Assembly (NCBI RefSeq): GCF_002288925.2
Contig: NW_022098076.1
Coordinates: forward strand, 83,202,668 to 83,266,667
Source of the DNA: Delphinapterus leucas
Lineage: Eukaryota > Chordata > Mammalia > Artiodactyla > Monodontidae
Direction: 5' to 3'
DNA length: 64,000 bases
The stretch's first letter is position 1, and each line of letters begins with the position of its first letter. The translations under genes and the position numbers were made by a program. This document shows positions 10,483 through 21,930 of this stretch, piece after piece. Below the pieces are notes generated by a model. It was given only the letters and a program-made list of their open reading frames with translations, did no database searches and had not been told where the DNA came from.

Positions 10483-13400
10483 ATAGTAATAGGAACATAC
10501 ATATCGATAATTACCTTAAATGTAAATGGATTCAATGCTCCAACCAAAAGATATAGATGGCTGAATGGATACAAAAACAAGACCCGCATATATGCAGCCT
10601 ACAAGAGACCCACTTCAGACCTAGGGACACATACAGACTGAGAGTGAGGGGATGGAAAAAGACATTCAATGCAAATGGAAATCAAAAGAAAGCTGTAGTA
10701 GCAAATCTCATATCAGACAAAATAGACTTTAAAATAAAAACTATTATAAGAGAAAAAGAAGGACACTATATAACAATCAAGGGATCAATCCAAGAAGAAG
10801 ACTTAACAATTGTAAATATTTATGCACCCAACATAGGAGCACCTCAATAAATAAGGCAAATGCTAACAGCCATAAAAGGGGAAATCGACAGTAACACAAT
10901 AATAGTAGGGGACATTAGCATCCCACTTTCACCAATGGACAGATCATCCAAAATGAAAATAAAAAAGGAAATACAAGCTTTAAATGATACATTAAACATG
11001 ATGGACTTAGTTGATATTTGTAGGACATTCCATCCAAAAACAACAAAATACACTTTCTTCTCAAGTGCTCATGGAACATTCTCCAGGATAGATCATATGT
11101 TGGGTCACAAATCAAGCCTTGGTAAATTTAAGAAAATTGAAATTGTATCAGATATCTTTCCCAACCACAATGCTATGAGACTTGATATCAATTATAGGAA
11201 AAGATCTGTAAAAAATACAAACACATGGAGGCTAAACAATATGCTACTAAATAACCAAGAGATCACTGAAGAAATCAGAGAGGAAATCAAAAACTACCAA
11301 GAAACAAGTGACAATGAAAACACGATGACCCAAAACTTACAAGATGCAGCAAAAACAGTTCTAGGAGGGAAGTTTATAGCAATACAATCCTACCTCAAGA
11401 AGCAAGAAACATCTCAAATAAACAACCTAACCTTACAACTAAAGCAATTAGAGAGAAGAACAAAAAAAGTTAGCAGAAAGAAGAAATCATAGAAGAAATC
11501 ATAAAGAAGAAATCATAAAGAAATGAAGGAAACAATAGCAAAGATCAATAAAAGTAAAAGCTGGTTCTTTGAGAAGATAAGCAAAATTGATAAACCATTA
11601 GCCAGACTCATTAAGAAAAAAAGAGAGAAGACTGAAATCAATAGATATAGAAATGAAAAAAGAGAAGTGACAATTGACACTGCAGAAATACAAAGGATCG
11701 TGAGAGGTTATTTCAAGCAACTATATGCCAATAAAATGGACAACCTGGAAGAAATCAACAATTCTTAGAAAAGCACAGCCATATGAGAGTGAACCAGGAA
11801 GAAATAGAAAATATGAACTGACTAATCACAAGCACTGAAATTGAGACTGTGATTAAACGTCTTCCAACAAATAAAAGCCCAGGACCAGATGGCTTCACAG
11901 GCGAATTCTATCAAACATTTAGAGAAGAGCTAACGCCCATCCTTCTCAAACTCTTCCAAAATATAGCAGAGGGAAAACACTCCCAAACTCGTTCTGCAAG
12001 ACCACGATCACCCTGATACCAAAACCAGACAAAGATGTCACAAAGAAAGAAAACTACAGGCCAATATCACTGATGAACATAGATGCAAAAATCCTCAACA
12101 AAATACTAGCAAACAGAAACCAACACCACATCAAAAAGATCATACACCATGATCAAGTGGGGTTTATTCCAAGAAGGCAAGAATTCTTCAATATATGCAA
12201 ATCAATCAATGTAATACACCATATTAACAAATTGAAGGATAAAAACCATATGATCATCTCAATAGATGCAGAAAAAGCTTTCAACAAAATTCAACACCGA
12301 TTTATGATAAAAACCCTGCAGGAAGTAGGCATATAGGGAACTTACCTTCACATAATAAAGGCCATGTATGACAAACCCACAGCCAACATCATTCTCAGTG
12401 GTGAAAAATGGAAACCATTTCCACTAAGATCAGGAACAAGACAAAGTTGCCCACTCTCACCACTATTATTCAACATAGTTTTGGAAGCTTTAGCCACAAC
12501 AATCAGAGAAGAAAAAGAAATAAAAGGAATCCAAATCGGAGAAGGAGCATTAAAGCTGTCACTGTTTGCAGATGACATGATACTATACATAGAGAATCCT
12601 AAAGACTCTACCAGAAAACTACTAGAGCTAATCAATGAATTTGGCAAAGTAGCAGGATACAAAATTAATGCACAGAAATCTCTTGCATTCCTATACACTA
12701 ATGATGAAAAATCTGAAAGTGAAATTAAGAAAACACTCCCATTTACCACTGCAACAAAAAAAATAAAATATCTAGTAATAAACCTACCTATGGAGACAAA
12801 AGACCTGTATGCAGAAAATTATAAGACACTGATGAAAGAAATTAAAGATGATACAAATAGATGAAGAGATATACCATGTTCTTGTATTGGAAGAATCAAC
12901 ATTGTCAAAATGACTACACTACCCAAAGTAATCTACAGATTCAATGCAATCCTTATCAAACTACCAATGGCATTTTTCACAGAAGTAGAAAAAATTTCAC
13001 AATTTGTATGGAAACACAAAGGACCCCGAATAGCCAAAGCAATCTGAGAAAGAAAAATAGAGCTGGAGGAATCAGACTCCCTGACTTCAGACTATACTAC
13101 AAAGGTACAGTAATCAAGACAGTATGGTACTGGCACCAAAACAGAAATATAGATCAATGGAACAGGATAGAAAGCCCAGAGATAAACCCACGCACATATG
13201 GTCCCCTTATTTTTGATAAAGGAGGCAAGAATATACAATGGAGAAAAGCAGCCTCTTCAATAAGTGGTTCTGGGAAAACTGGGCAGCTACATGTAAAAGA
13301 ATGAAATTAGAACACTCCCTAACAGCATACACAATAATAAACTCAAAATGGATTAAGGACCTAAGTGCACGATCAGACACTATAAAACTCTTAGAGGAAA

Positions 13401-14290
13401 ACTTAGGCAGAACACTCTATGACAGAAATCACAGCAAGATCCTTTTTGACCCACATCCTAGAGAAATGGAAATAAATGCAAAAATAAACAATAGAGACCT
13501 AATAAAACTTAAAAGCTTTTGCACAGCAAAGGAAACCATAAACAAGAATAAAAGACAACCCTCAGAATGGTAGAAAATAATTACAAATGAAGCAACTGAC
13601 AAAGGATTTATCTCCAAAATTTACAAGCAGCTCATGCAGCTCAATATCAAAAAAACAAACAACCCAATCCAAAAATGGGCAGAAGACCTAAATACACATT
13701 TCTCCAAAGAAGATATACAGACTGCCAACAAACACATGAAAGAATGCTCAACATCAGTAATCATTACAGATATGCAAATCAAAACTACAATGACGTGTCA
13801 CCTCACACCAGTCAGAATGGCCATCATCAAAATACCTACAAACAATAAATGCTGGAGAGGGTGTGGATAAAAGGGAACCCTCTTGCACTGTTGGTGGGAA
13901 TGTAAACTGATACAGCCACTATGTAGAACAGTATGGAGGTTCCTTAGAAAACTAAAAATTGAAATACCATGTGACCCAGCAATCCCACTGCTGGGCATAT
14001 ACCCTGAGAAAACCATAATTCAAAAAGAGTCATGTACCAAAATGTTCATTGCAGCTCTATTTACAATAGCCCAGAGATGGAAACAACCTAAGTGTCCATC
14101 ATCGGATGAATGGATAAAGAAGATGTGGCACATATATACAATGGAATATTACTCAGCCATAAAAAGAAACGAAATTGAGCTATTTGTAATGAGGTGGATG
14201 GACCTAGAGCCTGTCATACAGACTCTAGGTGAAGTAAGTCAGAAAGAGAAAAACAAATACCGTATGCTAACACATATATATGGAATCTAA
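10483..14290 (+). pseudogene. L1 ORF2 (endonuclease/reverse transcriptase) pseudogene
   Basis: ORF2p normally carries an APE-like endonuclease, a reverse transcriptase and a cysteine-rich C-terminus. All three are recognisable in order. Endonuclease (about 10483-11200): TLNVNGFNAP, LQETHFRPRD and RIDHMLGHK are present, but the family GDFN motif reads GDIS and the SDH motif reads NHN, so two active-site positions are lost. Reverse transcriptase (about 11870-12860): [25 protein letters not shown] and the catalytic FADD at 12565-12576 are kept. The C-terminus ends MWHIYTMEYYSAIKRNE with TAA at 14288-14290. Damage: the expected start reads ATA (10483-10485), a one-base loss near 10553, stops at 10848, 11490, 12334, 13571 and 13868, and frame changes between 11768 and 12073 and in 12860-13240. 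No working protein can result. Confidence 0.95.
11478..11516 (+). repeat. Triplicated 12-14 bp unit inside L1 ORF2
   Basis: The unit AGAAGAAATCAT occurs three times in direct order (ending 11490, 11502 and 11516). Translation shows Lys-rich repeats and the second boundary supplies a TAG stop. It looks like a slippage expansion after insertion. Confidence 0.85.
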
Positions 14291-14678
14291 AAAAAAAAAA
14301 AAAGGTGCTTTTGAAGAATCTGGGGCAGGACAGGATTAAAGATGTAGACGTAGAGAATGGACTTGAGGACACAGGTAGGGGTAGGGGTAAGTGTAAGCTG
14401 GGACGAAATGAGAGAGTGGCATGGACTTATATATACTACCAAATGTAAAATAGATAGCTAGTGGGAAGCAGCCGCATAGCACAGGGAGATCCGCTCAGTG
14501 GTTTGTGACCACCTAGAGGGGTGGGATAGAGAGGGTGGGAGTGAGGGAGACGCAAGAGGGAGGAGATATGGGGATATATGTATATGTACGGCTGATTCAC
14601 TTTGTTATAAAGCAGAAACTAACATACCATTGTAAAGCAATTATACTCCAATAAAGATGTTAAAAAAAAAAAGAAAGA
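14291..14678 (+). other. L1 3' UTR with G-rich tract and A-tail
   Basis: After the ORF2 stop comes an A run, then the family 3' UTR (GGGAAGCAGCCGCATAGCAC) and the G-rich tract at 14518-14539 with four runs of three or more G. ATAAAG follows near 14651, then an A-rich tail ending in AAAGAAAGAA. The same segment appears at 639-1010 and, in older form, at 29830-30158. Confidence 0.9.
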
Positions 14679-14899
14679 AAGAAGAGATTAAGAGACACAC
14701 ATGGAAGGAAGACCATGTGAAGACACAGGGAGAAGGAGGCCATTCATAAACCTAGGAGAGAGGCCTCAGAAGAAACCAACCTTGTTAACTCCTTGATCTT
14801 GGACTTCTATCCTCCAAGACTGTGAGAAAATATATTTCTGTTGTTTAAGGCATCCAGTCTCTGGTACCATGTTATGGTAGCCCTAGCACCTTAATGCAG
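14679..14899 (+). mobile_element. MLT1-like LTR, right half
   Basis: The LTR interrupted at 8675 resumes here. GAGACACACATGGAAGGA, GACCATGTGAAGACACAG, CTTGATCTTGGACTTC and CTGTTGTTTAAGGCATCC are the standard order of the 3' half of MLT1-type LTRs, ending with CCTAGCACC. Together the halves make one solitary LTR of about 400 bases; no internal retroviral genes were seen. The first 16 bases are the right target-site duplication of the L1. Confidence 0.85.
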
Positions 14900-15574
14900 T
14901 TATGAAGATGTTTGCTCTCCACCATATACAAATCATCATGGCAATTAACAACAGGCCAGAGTCTAGTGTTTTCTTCTGTTGAACCTGGAAGATGTCCTCC
15001 TAGAACCTAAGCTTTTGACCATGATGGAAGTCATGGCTTAAATACTGAGGATTCTGTGATCATCAGCACATGTGAAGAAGAGTAGTTAAGCCAAAGCAAG
15101 GGTTCAGTCCTCCAGGTCCTAGGACAATCCCTTCTCGACATCCCTCTAGCAGTAGCTGAATCCCATTCTTTTCCCTACCCAGATTTTGTTATTTCCCCAT
15201 TTTCCTTGGGCTCAATTTATATTAGACTTGCAATCTTTGTTTCTTTCTGCCAAAGTTGGGACTCCACTCCTAGCCTGTTTCCTCAGCTATGGCCTGAGAA
15301 CTATATTCTGGTCTCGCAATGAAGCACTGAATTCATGGTAAATTGTGTGCCTGTCTGGTTGGACTAATTAAGAACATGGTGCCACCCATGCCATGTGGTA
15401 GCTTAACTGCCACCCTTTATAGGCACATCCCCTTTCTCTCCCCTTATTAGCTTGACTGTGTCTACCCTTCCAGGCTGCTGCCTTCTTGAAACTGATCTCA
15501 AATTCCCTGGCAGCTGATTGCCTCCCCTTATTGCATGTGCCACTGACAACCTAAACCATTGGCCCTGGTATCCG
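14900..15574. other. Unassigned non-coding sequence
   Basis: Mixed-composition DNA between the LTR and a MIR. No open frame, repeat signature or regulatory motif stood out. Confidence 0.5.
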
Positions 15575-15758
15575 ACTGCCTGTGTTCTTATTCTGACCCC
15601 TTCCATAATAATTGTGTGCCAAAGTTCCTCCATCTGAAAATGAGGATAATAATAGTATCTATTTCGTAGGGTTATTGGGGGATTTGAATAGAACGATACA
15701 TGTAAAGCAATTTGAACAGGGCCTAGAATATTGTACAAGCTCAATAAATGTTAGCTAA
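15403..15758 (+). mobile_element. MIR SINE relic
   Basis: The segment from about 15575 has the MIR order: CTCCATCTGAAAATGAGG, ATAATAATAGTATCT, a TAGGGTTATTG block and the end GCTCAATAAATGTTAG. The 5' limit is blurred. MIRs are tRNA-derived SINEs fixed before the placental radiation. Confidence 0.8.
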
Positions 15759-15799
15759 AATGTTGAATGATAATGGCTTTTCTAAGATGTGAAAACATA

Positions 15800-15925
15800 T
15801 TTGATAGTTACAACAACCCTGGTGCGTGGGAGTTATTTCTGTCTTCCGCAGACGAAAAGTCTGATTGGATTTAAACTCCAAGGTTTTCATGCTCTTTCCA
15901 GAACAGCTCCACATTAGAAGAAAAA
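15800..15925 (-). mobile_element. MIR SINE relic, reverse
   Basis: ACAACAACCCTGGTG, followed by a diverged exon-like middle and TCATGCTCTTTCCA, fits the reverse complement of a MIR. It lies close to the forward MIR before it, so the two may be separate insertions. Confidence 0.55.
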
Positions 15926-16996
15926 GCCAAGGGAAATGGGCCAAATCTAATGACTTACAGTTACCTAAATATAACATGTCTTCATAAGGAGTTATTGGGA
16001 AGAAAGACTTACTTTGGAGAGGGGATTAACATAATTATAACCAATACGATGCAGAAGTTTTAATGCCTTTCTTAAAGAAGAGTTGGATCAAGTCCCCTAT
16101 AGTTAGAAGTAAACTCATTATATAATCTGGAGGTCCAAATCCTATTCTAACTACTGGATCTGAAACAAAGCATCTATATCTGTATTATTTACTGAATAAA
16201 TTGGCCAAAAAACTAAGGTTGTGTTGAAGACTTTGAATCTTTGTGAGTTGTATGATCCCATAATTGCAGCATTCTGAAGAAGTGCATTAGTCCGGTTTCG
16301 TTTCATATGTGGGAGTCTTGCAACAGAGAGACATGACAGCAAATTAAATCAAGTCCCTAAGCAAATCAGTGGCTTTAGGTTCATGCTTCTTGCTCTCTCC
16401 TCATTGTGTTTGGCTAACCACAGTATTACCTCTGCTGTGCATGGGGTGGGGGCAATAAACCACAAACTGTACAAGGAGAAGTTGATGCTTCATGGGGGTT
16501 AGCTGATTGGAACTTTCACACAATTTGTTACACTGTTATCTCTCATTTGTTTTACAAAGTGGTAATACACAAAATCTTTGGGAAACTCTGTTAAAGACAC
16601 ACAGTGTTATATGGGGTCATAAGACATAAGGGACTCTCTTATTAAGAGCTAAGTGCAAAATATATATATATATACATATATATATATGTATAAAGCTGAT
16701 CTTAAACATCTTCCTCTACTATTTTCATCTGCATGATCCAGGAACTTAGTTCACTGTATTCATTACCTTGCCCTCAACACATAGAATACTGCCCACTACA
16801 AAGGAGATATTCAATCACAGTGACTGCAAAACGATAAATAAATGATTGATGGAATATCCACATTAAGAAAAATATTTTCAAAGAAAAACACAAACCAGTT
16901 TTTTTTTAATTGTAGTAATAAGATGCATCATTAGAATTAAAGCCAGCTCTATAAATTGAAGCATGAATAGATAAAATGTATGGCTTCTTACCACTG
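15926..16996. other. Unassigned AT-rich sequence with a TA-rich patch
   Basis: No gene or clear repeat. A TATATA-rich patch at about 16660-16690 is nearly self-complementary and could form a cruciform, but such patches are common. Confidence 0.5.
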
Positions 16997-17016
16997 TCAA
17001 TTCATTTACTTCTTTT
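16997..17016 (+). repeat. Target-site duplication of the short minus-strand L1, left copy
   Basis: TCAATTCATTTACTTCTTTT here resembles TCAATTCATGTTTCTTTT at 17200-17217, which flank the L1 3'-end fragment on both sides. Confidence 0.65.
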
Positions 17017-17199
17017 TAAAAATTTGTATTTTATATTGGAATATAGTTGATTTACAGTGTTGTGTTAGTTTCAGGTGTACGGCAAAGTAATTCAATTATA
17101 CATATACACATACCTATTCTTTTCCAGATTCTTTTCCCATATAGGTTATTACAGAGTACCGAGTAGAGTTCCCTGTGCTATACAGTAGTTCTTTGTTGA
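17017..17199 (-). mobile_element. 5'-truncated L1, 3' UTR end only
   Basis: Read on the minus strand this is the end of an artiodactyl-type L1 3' UTR: CAGGGAACTCTACTCGG, a TATATGGGAAAAGAATC block, ACCTGAAACTAACACAAC and ATCAACTATATTCCAAT, then a diverged A-rich tail. About 180 bases are kept, with an imperfect direct repeat on both sides, so it is a complete but very short insertion. Confidence 0.8.
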
Positions 17200-17217
17200 T
17201 CAATTCATGTTTCTTTT

Positions 17218-17776
17218 GTGTATTCATTTAACAAACATTTATACACCTCTTACTGTGCACAAAATGCAGTACACTTAAAATGGGTAAATAACAGGTACGA
17301 TACAGTTCCAACTCAGAAGTGGGAATTGTATTCACTACATAACTAACAAGGAAAAAAATTAGAAAATGTATATACCATGTAAAACCTCTTTTCAAGTGGA
17401 CTGCTATCCTAACTACCACAAAAAATATGGGAAGGCAATTTTTAATATACACAAAAAAGTTACTTCCCAAAGCATGATAAACTTGAGTGTTAAATGAAAT
17501 TCTAGATTACAGATAGTTTTCATTTACTGATAGTTTAGTATCAGATAATCCAATCATGCTTCTTTAATGTTATTGCCTCCCAAGAAGACAGTACTTCATA
17601 TGGCAAGAAGTTTGGGTAGGAAGTTGGATGAATTTCATGGTACTTTACTCAGAAAAGTTTCGCAGAACCAAAGATATCTCTTGTTATTTGAAAAATTACT
17701 CATGTTACTGGTTTATATTATTAAAAAATAACATCTTATCTAATGTAAAACAATATTTTCTGAAATGAGAAATAAA
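17218..17776. other. Unassigned AT-rich sequence
   Basis: The start (TTCATTTAACAAACATTTATA with TGTGCACAAAATGC) may be a much-decayed copy of an ancient MIR/L2-type end. The rest shows nothing recognisable. Confidence 0.45.
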
Positions 17777-18194
17777 TGTAATGGGTTGAATTGTATCCTT
17801 TGAAAAAGATATATTTGAATCCAGTCCCTTAGAATGCGATCTTTTTGGAGATAGGGTTTGCAGAGGTAATCGAGTTAAAATGAAATTATTAGGGTGGGCC
17901 CATTTTTTTGTAAAACAGAAAATTTAGGCTGAGACTTGCACATGGACGCAACTCCATGGGAAGATAGGAGTGATGCTGTTACAAGCCAATGAACTGCCTA
18001 CTGAAAACTAGAAGAGAGGCTATAAACAGGTCCTTCCCTAGAGTCTTCAAAGAGAAGATGGCCCTACCTACAACCTGATTTTGGACTTCCAGCCTCCAGA
18101 GAGACAATAAATTTACTGTGAGACAGTAACTTTCTGTTGTTTAGGCCACCCGGTCTCTGAAACTTTATTACAGCAGCCCTAGTAAATCAATACA
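17777..18194 (+). mobile_element. Solitary MLT1-like LTR
   Basis: A complete LTR of about 418 bases from TGTAATGGGTTGAATTG to the end at AATCAATACA. In order it shows GGAGATAGGGTTTGCAGAGG, AGGGTGGGCCCA, GATGCTGTTACAAGCCAA, TTTTGGACTTCCAGCCTCC, ACAATAAATTTACTGTG and TTCTGTTGTTTAGGCCACC. The AATAAA near 18106 would be the retroviral poly(A) signal. AT-rich flanks share only AATAA-like bases, so the 5-bp duplication cannot be confirmed. No internal genes remain. Confidence 0.88.
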
Positions 18195-18979
18195 AATAAG
18201 CTAGGTTGGCATTAACACTAGTACAATTAAATCTTGCTTGAATAGATTTTCTAACCATGGTAACCATTTACTTTTCAATTGAAAAAGAGTAAATTGCTGA
18301 AACTTTAAAAAATGCTTTCAAGATAAATTAAGCTATAGCATTAAGTTGCTACTGTTAATTGAGATAAGCAATGAATGAAGCTTTAAAACAGTAATACATG
18401 ATAGATACCACACAAAAAATACTGAATTATTTCAACAGATGCCAAAAACATAATTTTAACACCTGAAAATTCTGTTCTGATTATTAAAAAAATCCAAGCA
18501 CAAATAAACAAAATAAATAATAACCAAAGGATAGAACTTTAACATGTTTACTATTAATTGTCTTCCGCTAAATCTAATATAAAATTTTTAAAGTAATAGA
18601 ATAGATATTTCCATTAAAGTCAGGAAAAAAATAATTGTGTCACCAAACCTGACATTAGCTAGCCTTGTTTTATAATCAGAATCAATGTAAGAAGGTAAAG
18701 AAAATAATTAGGACATACAACTATTGTAGAGGAGAAACCAAAAGTCATCAGTTTTTCTTGATAGACTTTTCGAAGTAGAAGCTGAAGGAAATCAGCTGAA
18801 AAACTGTTAGAAATAGCAACAGAATTTATTAGGATTATTAACTTCAAAATAAGCATGTATTATATATACATATAAAATATAAATCATATGTAATAAATAT
18901 GAAAAATATAAAGTAAAAATGCCAGAGAAATAAATTTAATAAGACATGTACATGAATTATACAGAGAATATGTGAGTAA
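18195..18979. other. Unassigned AT-rich sequence
   Basis: No repeat or gene was recognised. Short open frames are A/T-rich and look random. Confidence 0.5.
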
Positions 18980-18989
18980 ATACTTTTCT

Positions 18990-19090
18990 TTTTTTTTATT
19001 TTTTGTGGATCCTCCCAGACCAGGGCACGAACCCGTGTCCCCTGCATTGGCAGGTGGACTCTCAACCACTGTGCCACCAGGGAAGCCCCT
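18990..19090 (-). mobile_element. Truncated CHR-type SINE (tRNA-like half only)
   Basis: On the minus strand it starts GGGGCTTCCCTGGTGGCAC and runs through TCAACCACTG-complement and the GGTTCGTGCCC B-box to GGGAGGATCCAC, then directly to an A/T-rich tail. Only the tRNA-like part is kept; the rest is absent. Perfect 10-bp direct repeats ATACTTTTCT at 18980-18989 and 19091-19100 show that the short form inserted as such. Confidence 0.92.
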
Positions 19091-19250
19091 ATACTTTTCT
19101 ATTTTTTTAATTCCAATAAAGATAGTGATGGACTTTCAGAAAATGACAAAATTATATAAATTTTATATTAAAAACTAAGGTGGAAAAGCCAGGAAAGTTG
19201 TGTAAAAGAATAATGAGAAAGAACTTTTGCTCCCAGATATTAAAAGACTA

Positions 19251-19254
<4 letters not shown>

Positions 19255-19299
<45 letters not shown>
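19255..19299. repeat. (AC)n microsatellite, about 22 units
   Basis: An uninterrupted AC run of 45 bases followed by a TATATA and T-rich stretch. Runs of this length are usually variable between individuals. Confidence 0.98.
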
Positions 19300-19301
<2 letters not shown>

Positions 19302-21659
19302 AGCTATATATATATTTTTTTTTAATTGTGCTTTTTTAACAATTTTTCCCCTCATACTTAAACAAATACAGAGGAGAATAATTGGATATTCAGATATAGA
19401 TAAAGTAAGACTTTAAAAAAATTATTTGAAGTCCTATAAACTACAAATAATTTATCTTAACATAGTATTGTATGTCTTTCTAAATATTTCTCTAAAGTTT
19501 ATGTACACACACATTTTATTTCCAAATAGGTTTATACCTTATATATTCTTTTGAAATCTATTTTTATGTTTAATATAACAAGGATACACATGTATATCAT
19601 CATTTTAATGCTTTCATGGTATTTTACTATATGAATGTGTCATTGTGTCATTGTTTATTGTCTATATCCTCATTTTGGTTATTCAGATTAGTTATTTTTT
19701 AGTCGTTATAAACAAGTTTCAAAAAGCAACCAAACACAGATACATCTGTATCCTTATACAAAACAGTTCCTAAAGATGAATTTTTGGAAATGAAGTTAAT
19801 GGATCCATGAAGCAAAAGAGAAATTCCAGAATTCCCTCAACACACTCACCCATACAAACATATATACATATACAAAAGACATATGTATATGTGTGTTCAG
19901 TGAAGCACTTTGATAATACAGAAATAGCTAACATGTAAAATATTTAGTAATAACTTATTGCTTTGTTAAATAATGCATTCTTCAATGCTACCTTAAAATA
20001 TCATCTTGTAGAAAATCATTTGAGATGTTCATGATGTTCTAAGAGTAAAATCAGGCTACAAAGGAAACATCTATATCAACTGTGAATAATTTTGCTGGGG
20101 GAAAGTAATATATATCTATTTTATTTATTGTGCTTTTTTATTTACAACAATTGCTGAAATAGATATTTACTAGTTATGTTGTTCTTCCAAGTATCTTGGC
20201 AGGGTTCTTGAACATCCGCTTCTTACTCTCTCTTCACGCAGTAGACTTTCCCAAACCTTTCTCTTCCTCTAAGATCTAGACTAATTCCTAACAGCTTAAT
20301 GAAGCCATTTCCAATACTGCAGCCCCAGCTGAGCAGCTTCTTCCCTGTGTTTCTACATCACTGACTCTGTGCTCCCCTTTTTCGATGTGCTGATTTTTAC
20401 CCTCCAGTCAGTTTTACAATTTTTCTACATCTGTACTTGCACACTGCAAAAAGCAGAAGCCCATCAGAGAAGATGGCCAGGGAAACATCTAATTGATTCA
20501 GAAATCTCAATGTCTTGTTTATTTTACTATTCATATGAATTTTATTAAGACATTTCACTGTATTATGAGGTGCAACTTTTACCTTATTTAGTGAACCTTT
20601 AAAAGAGAGAAAGAAATTATATTTTATCACCAAGACACAACTTCATTTCCTATTATTTTGCCTTGGGTGTCATATATCTAAAGGCTATAAGCAAGGTAGA
20701 ATTGTCATTGAGATGTTGACTACTCAGGGTACAAGATGACATGTGAATAGCAGATCCAACTGCAGCCTCTCCTAACCTCTCCAAAATGCCAGTAGGGTCA
20801 TAAAAAGGATAAGTGCAATCAAGACTGTCTACAACTATAATTTGAAAAGAATTGATGCTAATTATCAGGCAGATAGAACATGACTGAGAAATCATACAGA
20901 CTTTAGAAAAATATGACAATGTGTTTTATTTAATTTAAAAAAAAACACCATACAAAAGAAGAGACATTTCTTACTCTCTCTTCTCTGTCCCTCACTCAAA
21001 GTCCATGAGTTATGGCAAGCAGAAACCTGAGCAGATATTATCTGTTCCCCTTTGATTATTCTTGACTCTGCAGTAATGGCTCTATTTCCTCACATTCCCC
21101 CACCCCACCTTTCCCATCACTAGACTTTGGAAAGAATGGGACAGGAAGTTGGGGAGTGTGGATAGTGGTGGGAAATTATCACAGATTCTCCTTCCTACCA
21201 GAAGGCACTTTGAAGGATGGGTGTCACATGAACAACTCAAGAATAAACAGAATAGGAGCAAACATTCAATATATAACAGGTAAAGAAATGAGGTTTGGCG
21301 TGTATTTCCTCTGCTTAGAGTTCCAGAGGGATGAACAGAGAAAAAAAGTGGGAGGGAGAAGCCACATCACAACAAAGGTATATTCCAAGAAAATCTACTG
21401 GAAACAAACAATTAGACTGTGTCCCTTCTGAGGGGCAGAATTATTCAAAGACCTGAGAAGGTTATCCATCAGTCATCTAAGTGGAAAAGAGCAGAGTCAT
21501 GGGTGGCCAATTTACCCTGTGCATAAAAATCTTGGTCTGGAGCAGATCCCACCTTCTTTTCATCACTAAAGAGAATATATATTCCATATCTAACTGAAAA
21601 TAAATTTTTGAGCTGAAAATAGTTTAATGTATATACATTGAAAGGGAAAAACATTTACT
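19300..21659. other. Unassigned AT-rich sequence with a possible L2 trace
   Basis: The block 20230-20390 (CTTCCTCTAAGATCTAGAC, GAAGCCATTTCC, CTGTGTTTCTACATCACTG) has the feel of an L2 3' part but is too decayed to be sure. Elsewhere nothing is recognised. Confidence 0.4.
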
Positions 21660-21930
21660 AAGTAAAATTAATTAAAAAATTAATAATCAAAATATAACAG
21701 ATGCCTACAAATGAGTAAAATTAAGAAAGTATATAAATATGTGAAAAAATTTATATAACAAACCTTATAACAAGGGTCTCAACTTCACTAGTGATCAAGG
21801 TAACATGTATTAAAAAATTAGATACCATTTGAGATGCACTAGTTTGACAAAAATTATAACCTAGTATTAGCAAGGTTATAAGAAAACAAGAATTGTTTTT
21901 AAAATTATTCATATAAATACATATATATGG
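21660..21930 (+). mobile_element. Ancient L1 fragment (ORF2 C-terminal region)
   Basis: CTCAACTTCACTAGTGATCA, TTAGATACCATTTGAGATGC, ACTAGTTTGACAAAAATTAT and AGCAAGGTTATA appear in the order found in the last third of mammalian L1 ORF2. It is heavily decayed and has no frame. Confidence 0.6.

Larger units (their letters stand above)
8676..14678 (+). mobile_element. Nearly complete L1 retrotransposon, inactive, with nested SINE
   Basis: A copy of about 6 kb with 5' UTR (8676-9339), ORF1 relic (9340-10425), ORF2 relic (10483-14290), G-rich 3' UTR, AATAAA at about 14650 and an A-rich tail to 14678. It is flanked by an imperfect 16-bp target-site duplication and sits inside an older MLT1-like LTR. 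A CHR-2 SINE interrupts ORF1. Both reading frames carry several stops and frameshifts, so the copy cannot move. The sequence type is that of whale and even-toed ungulate L1s. Whether the 5' end is complete or slightly truncated cannot be decided here. Confidence 0.95.

Noticed and set aside
13798..14016. Minus-strand frame similar to one at 152-370
   Set aside because: The two resemble each other only because both are antisense to the same L1 ORF2 segment.
19255..19299. CRISPR-like regular repeat
   Set aside because: It is a simple AC run with no spacers, and the window is mammalian.
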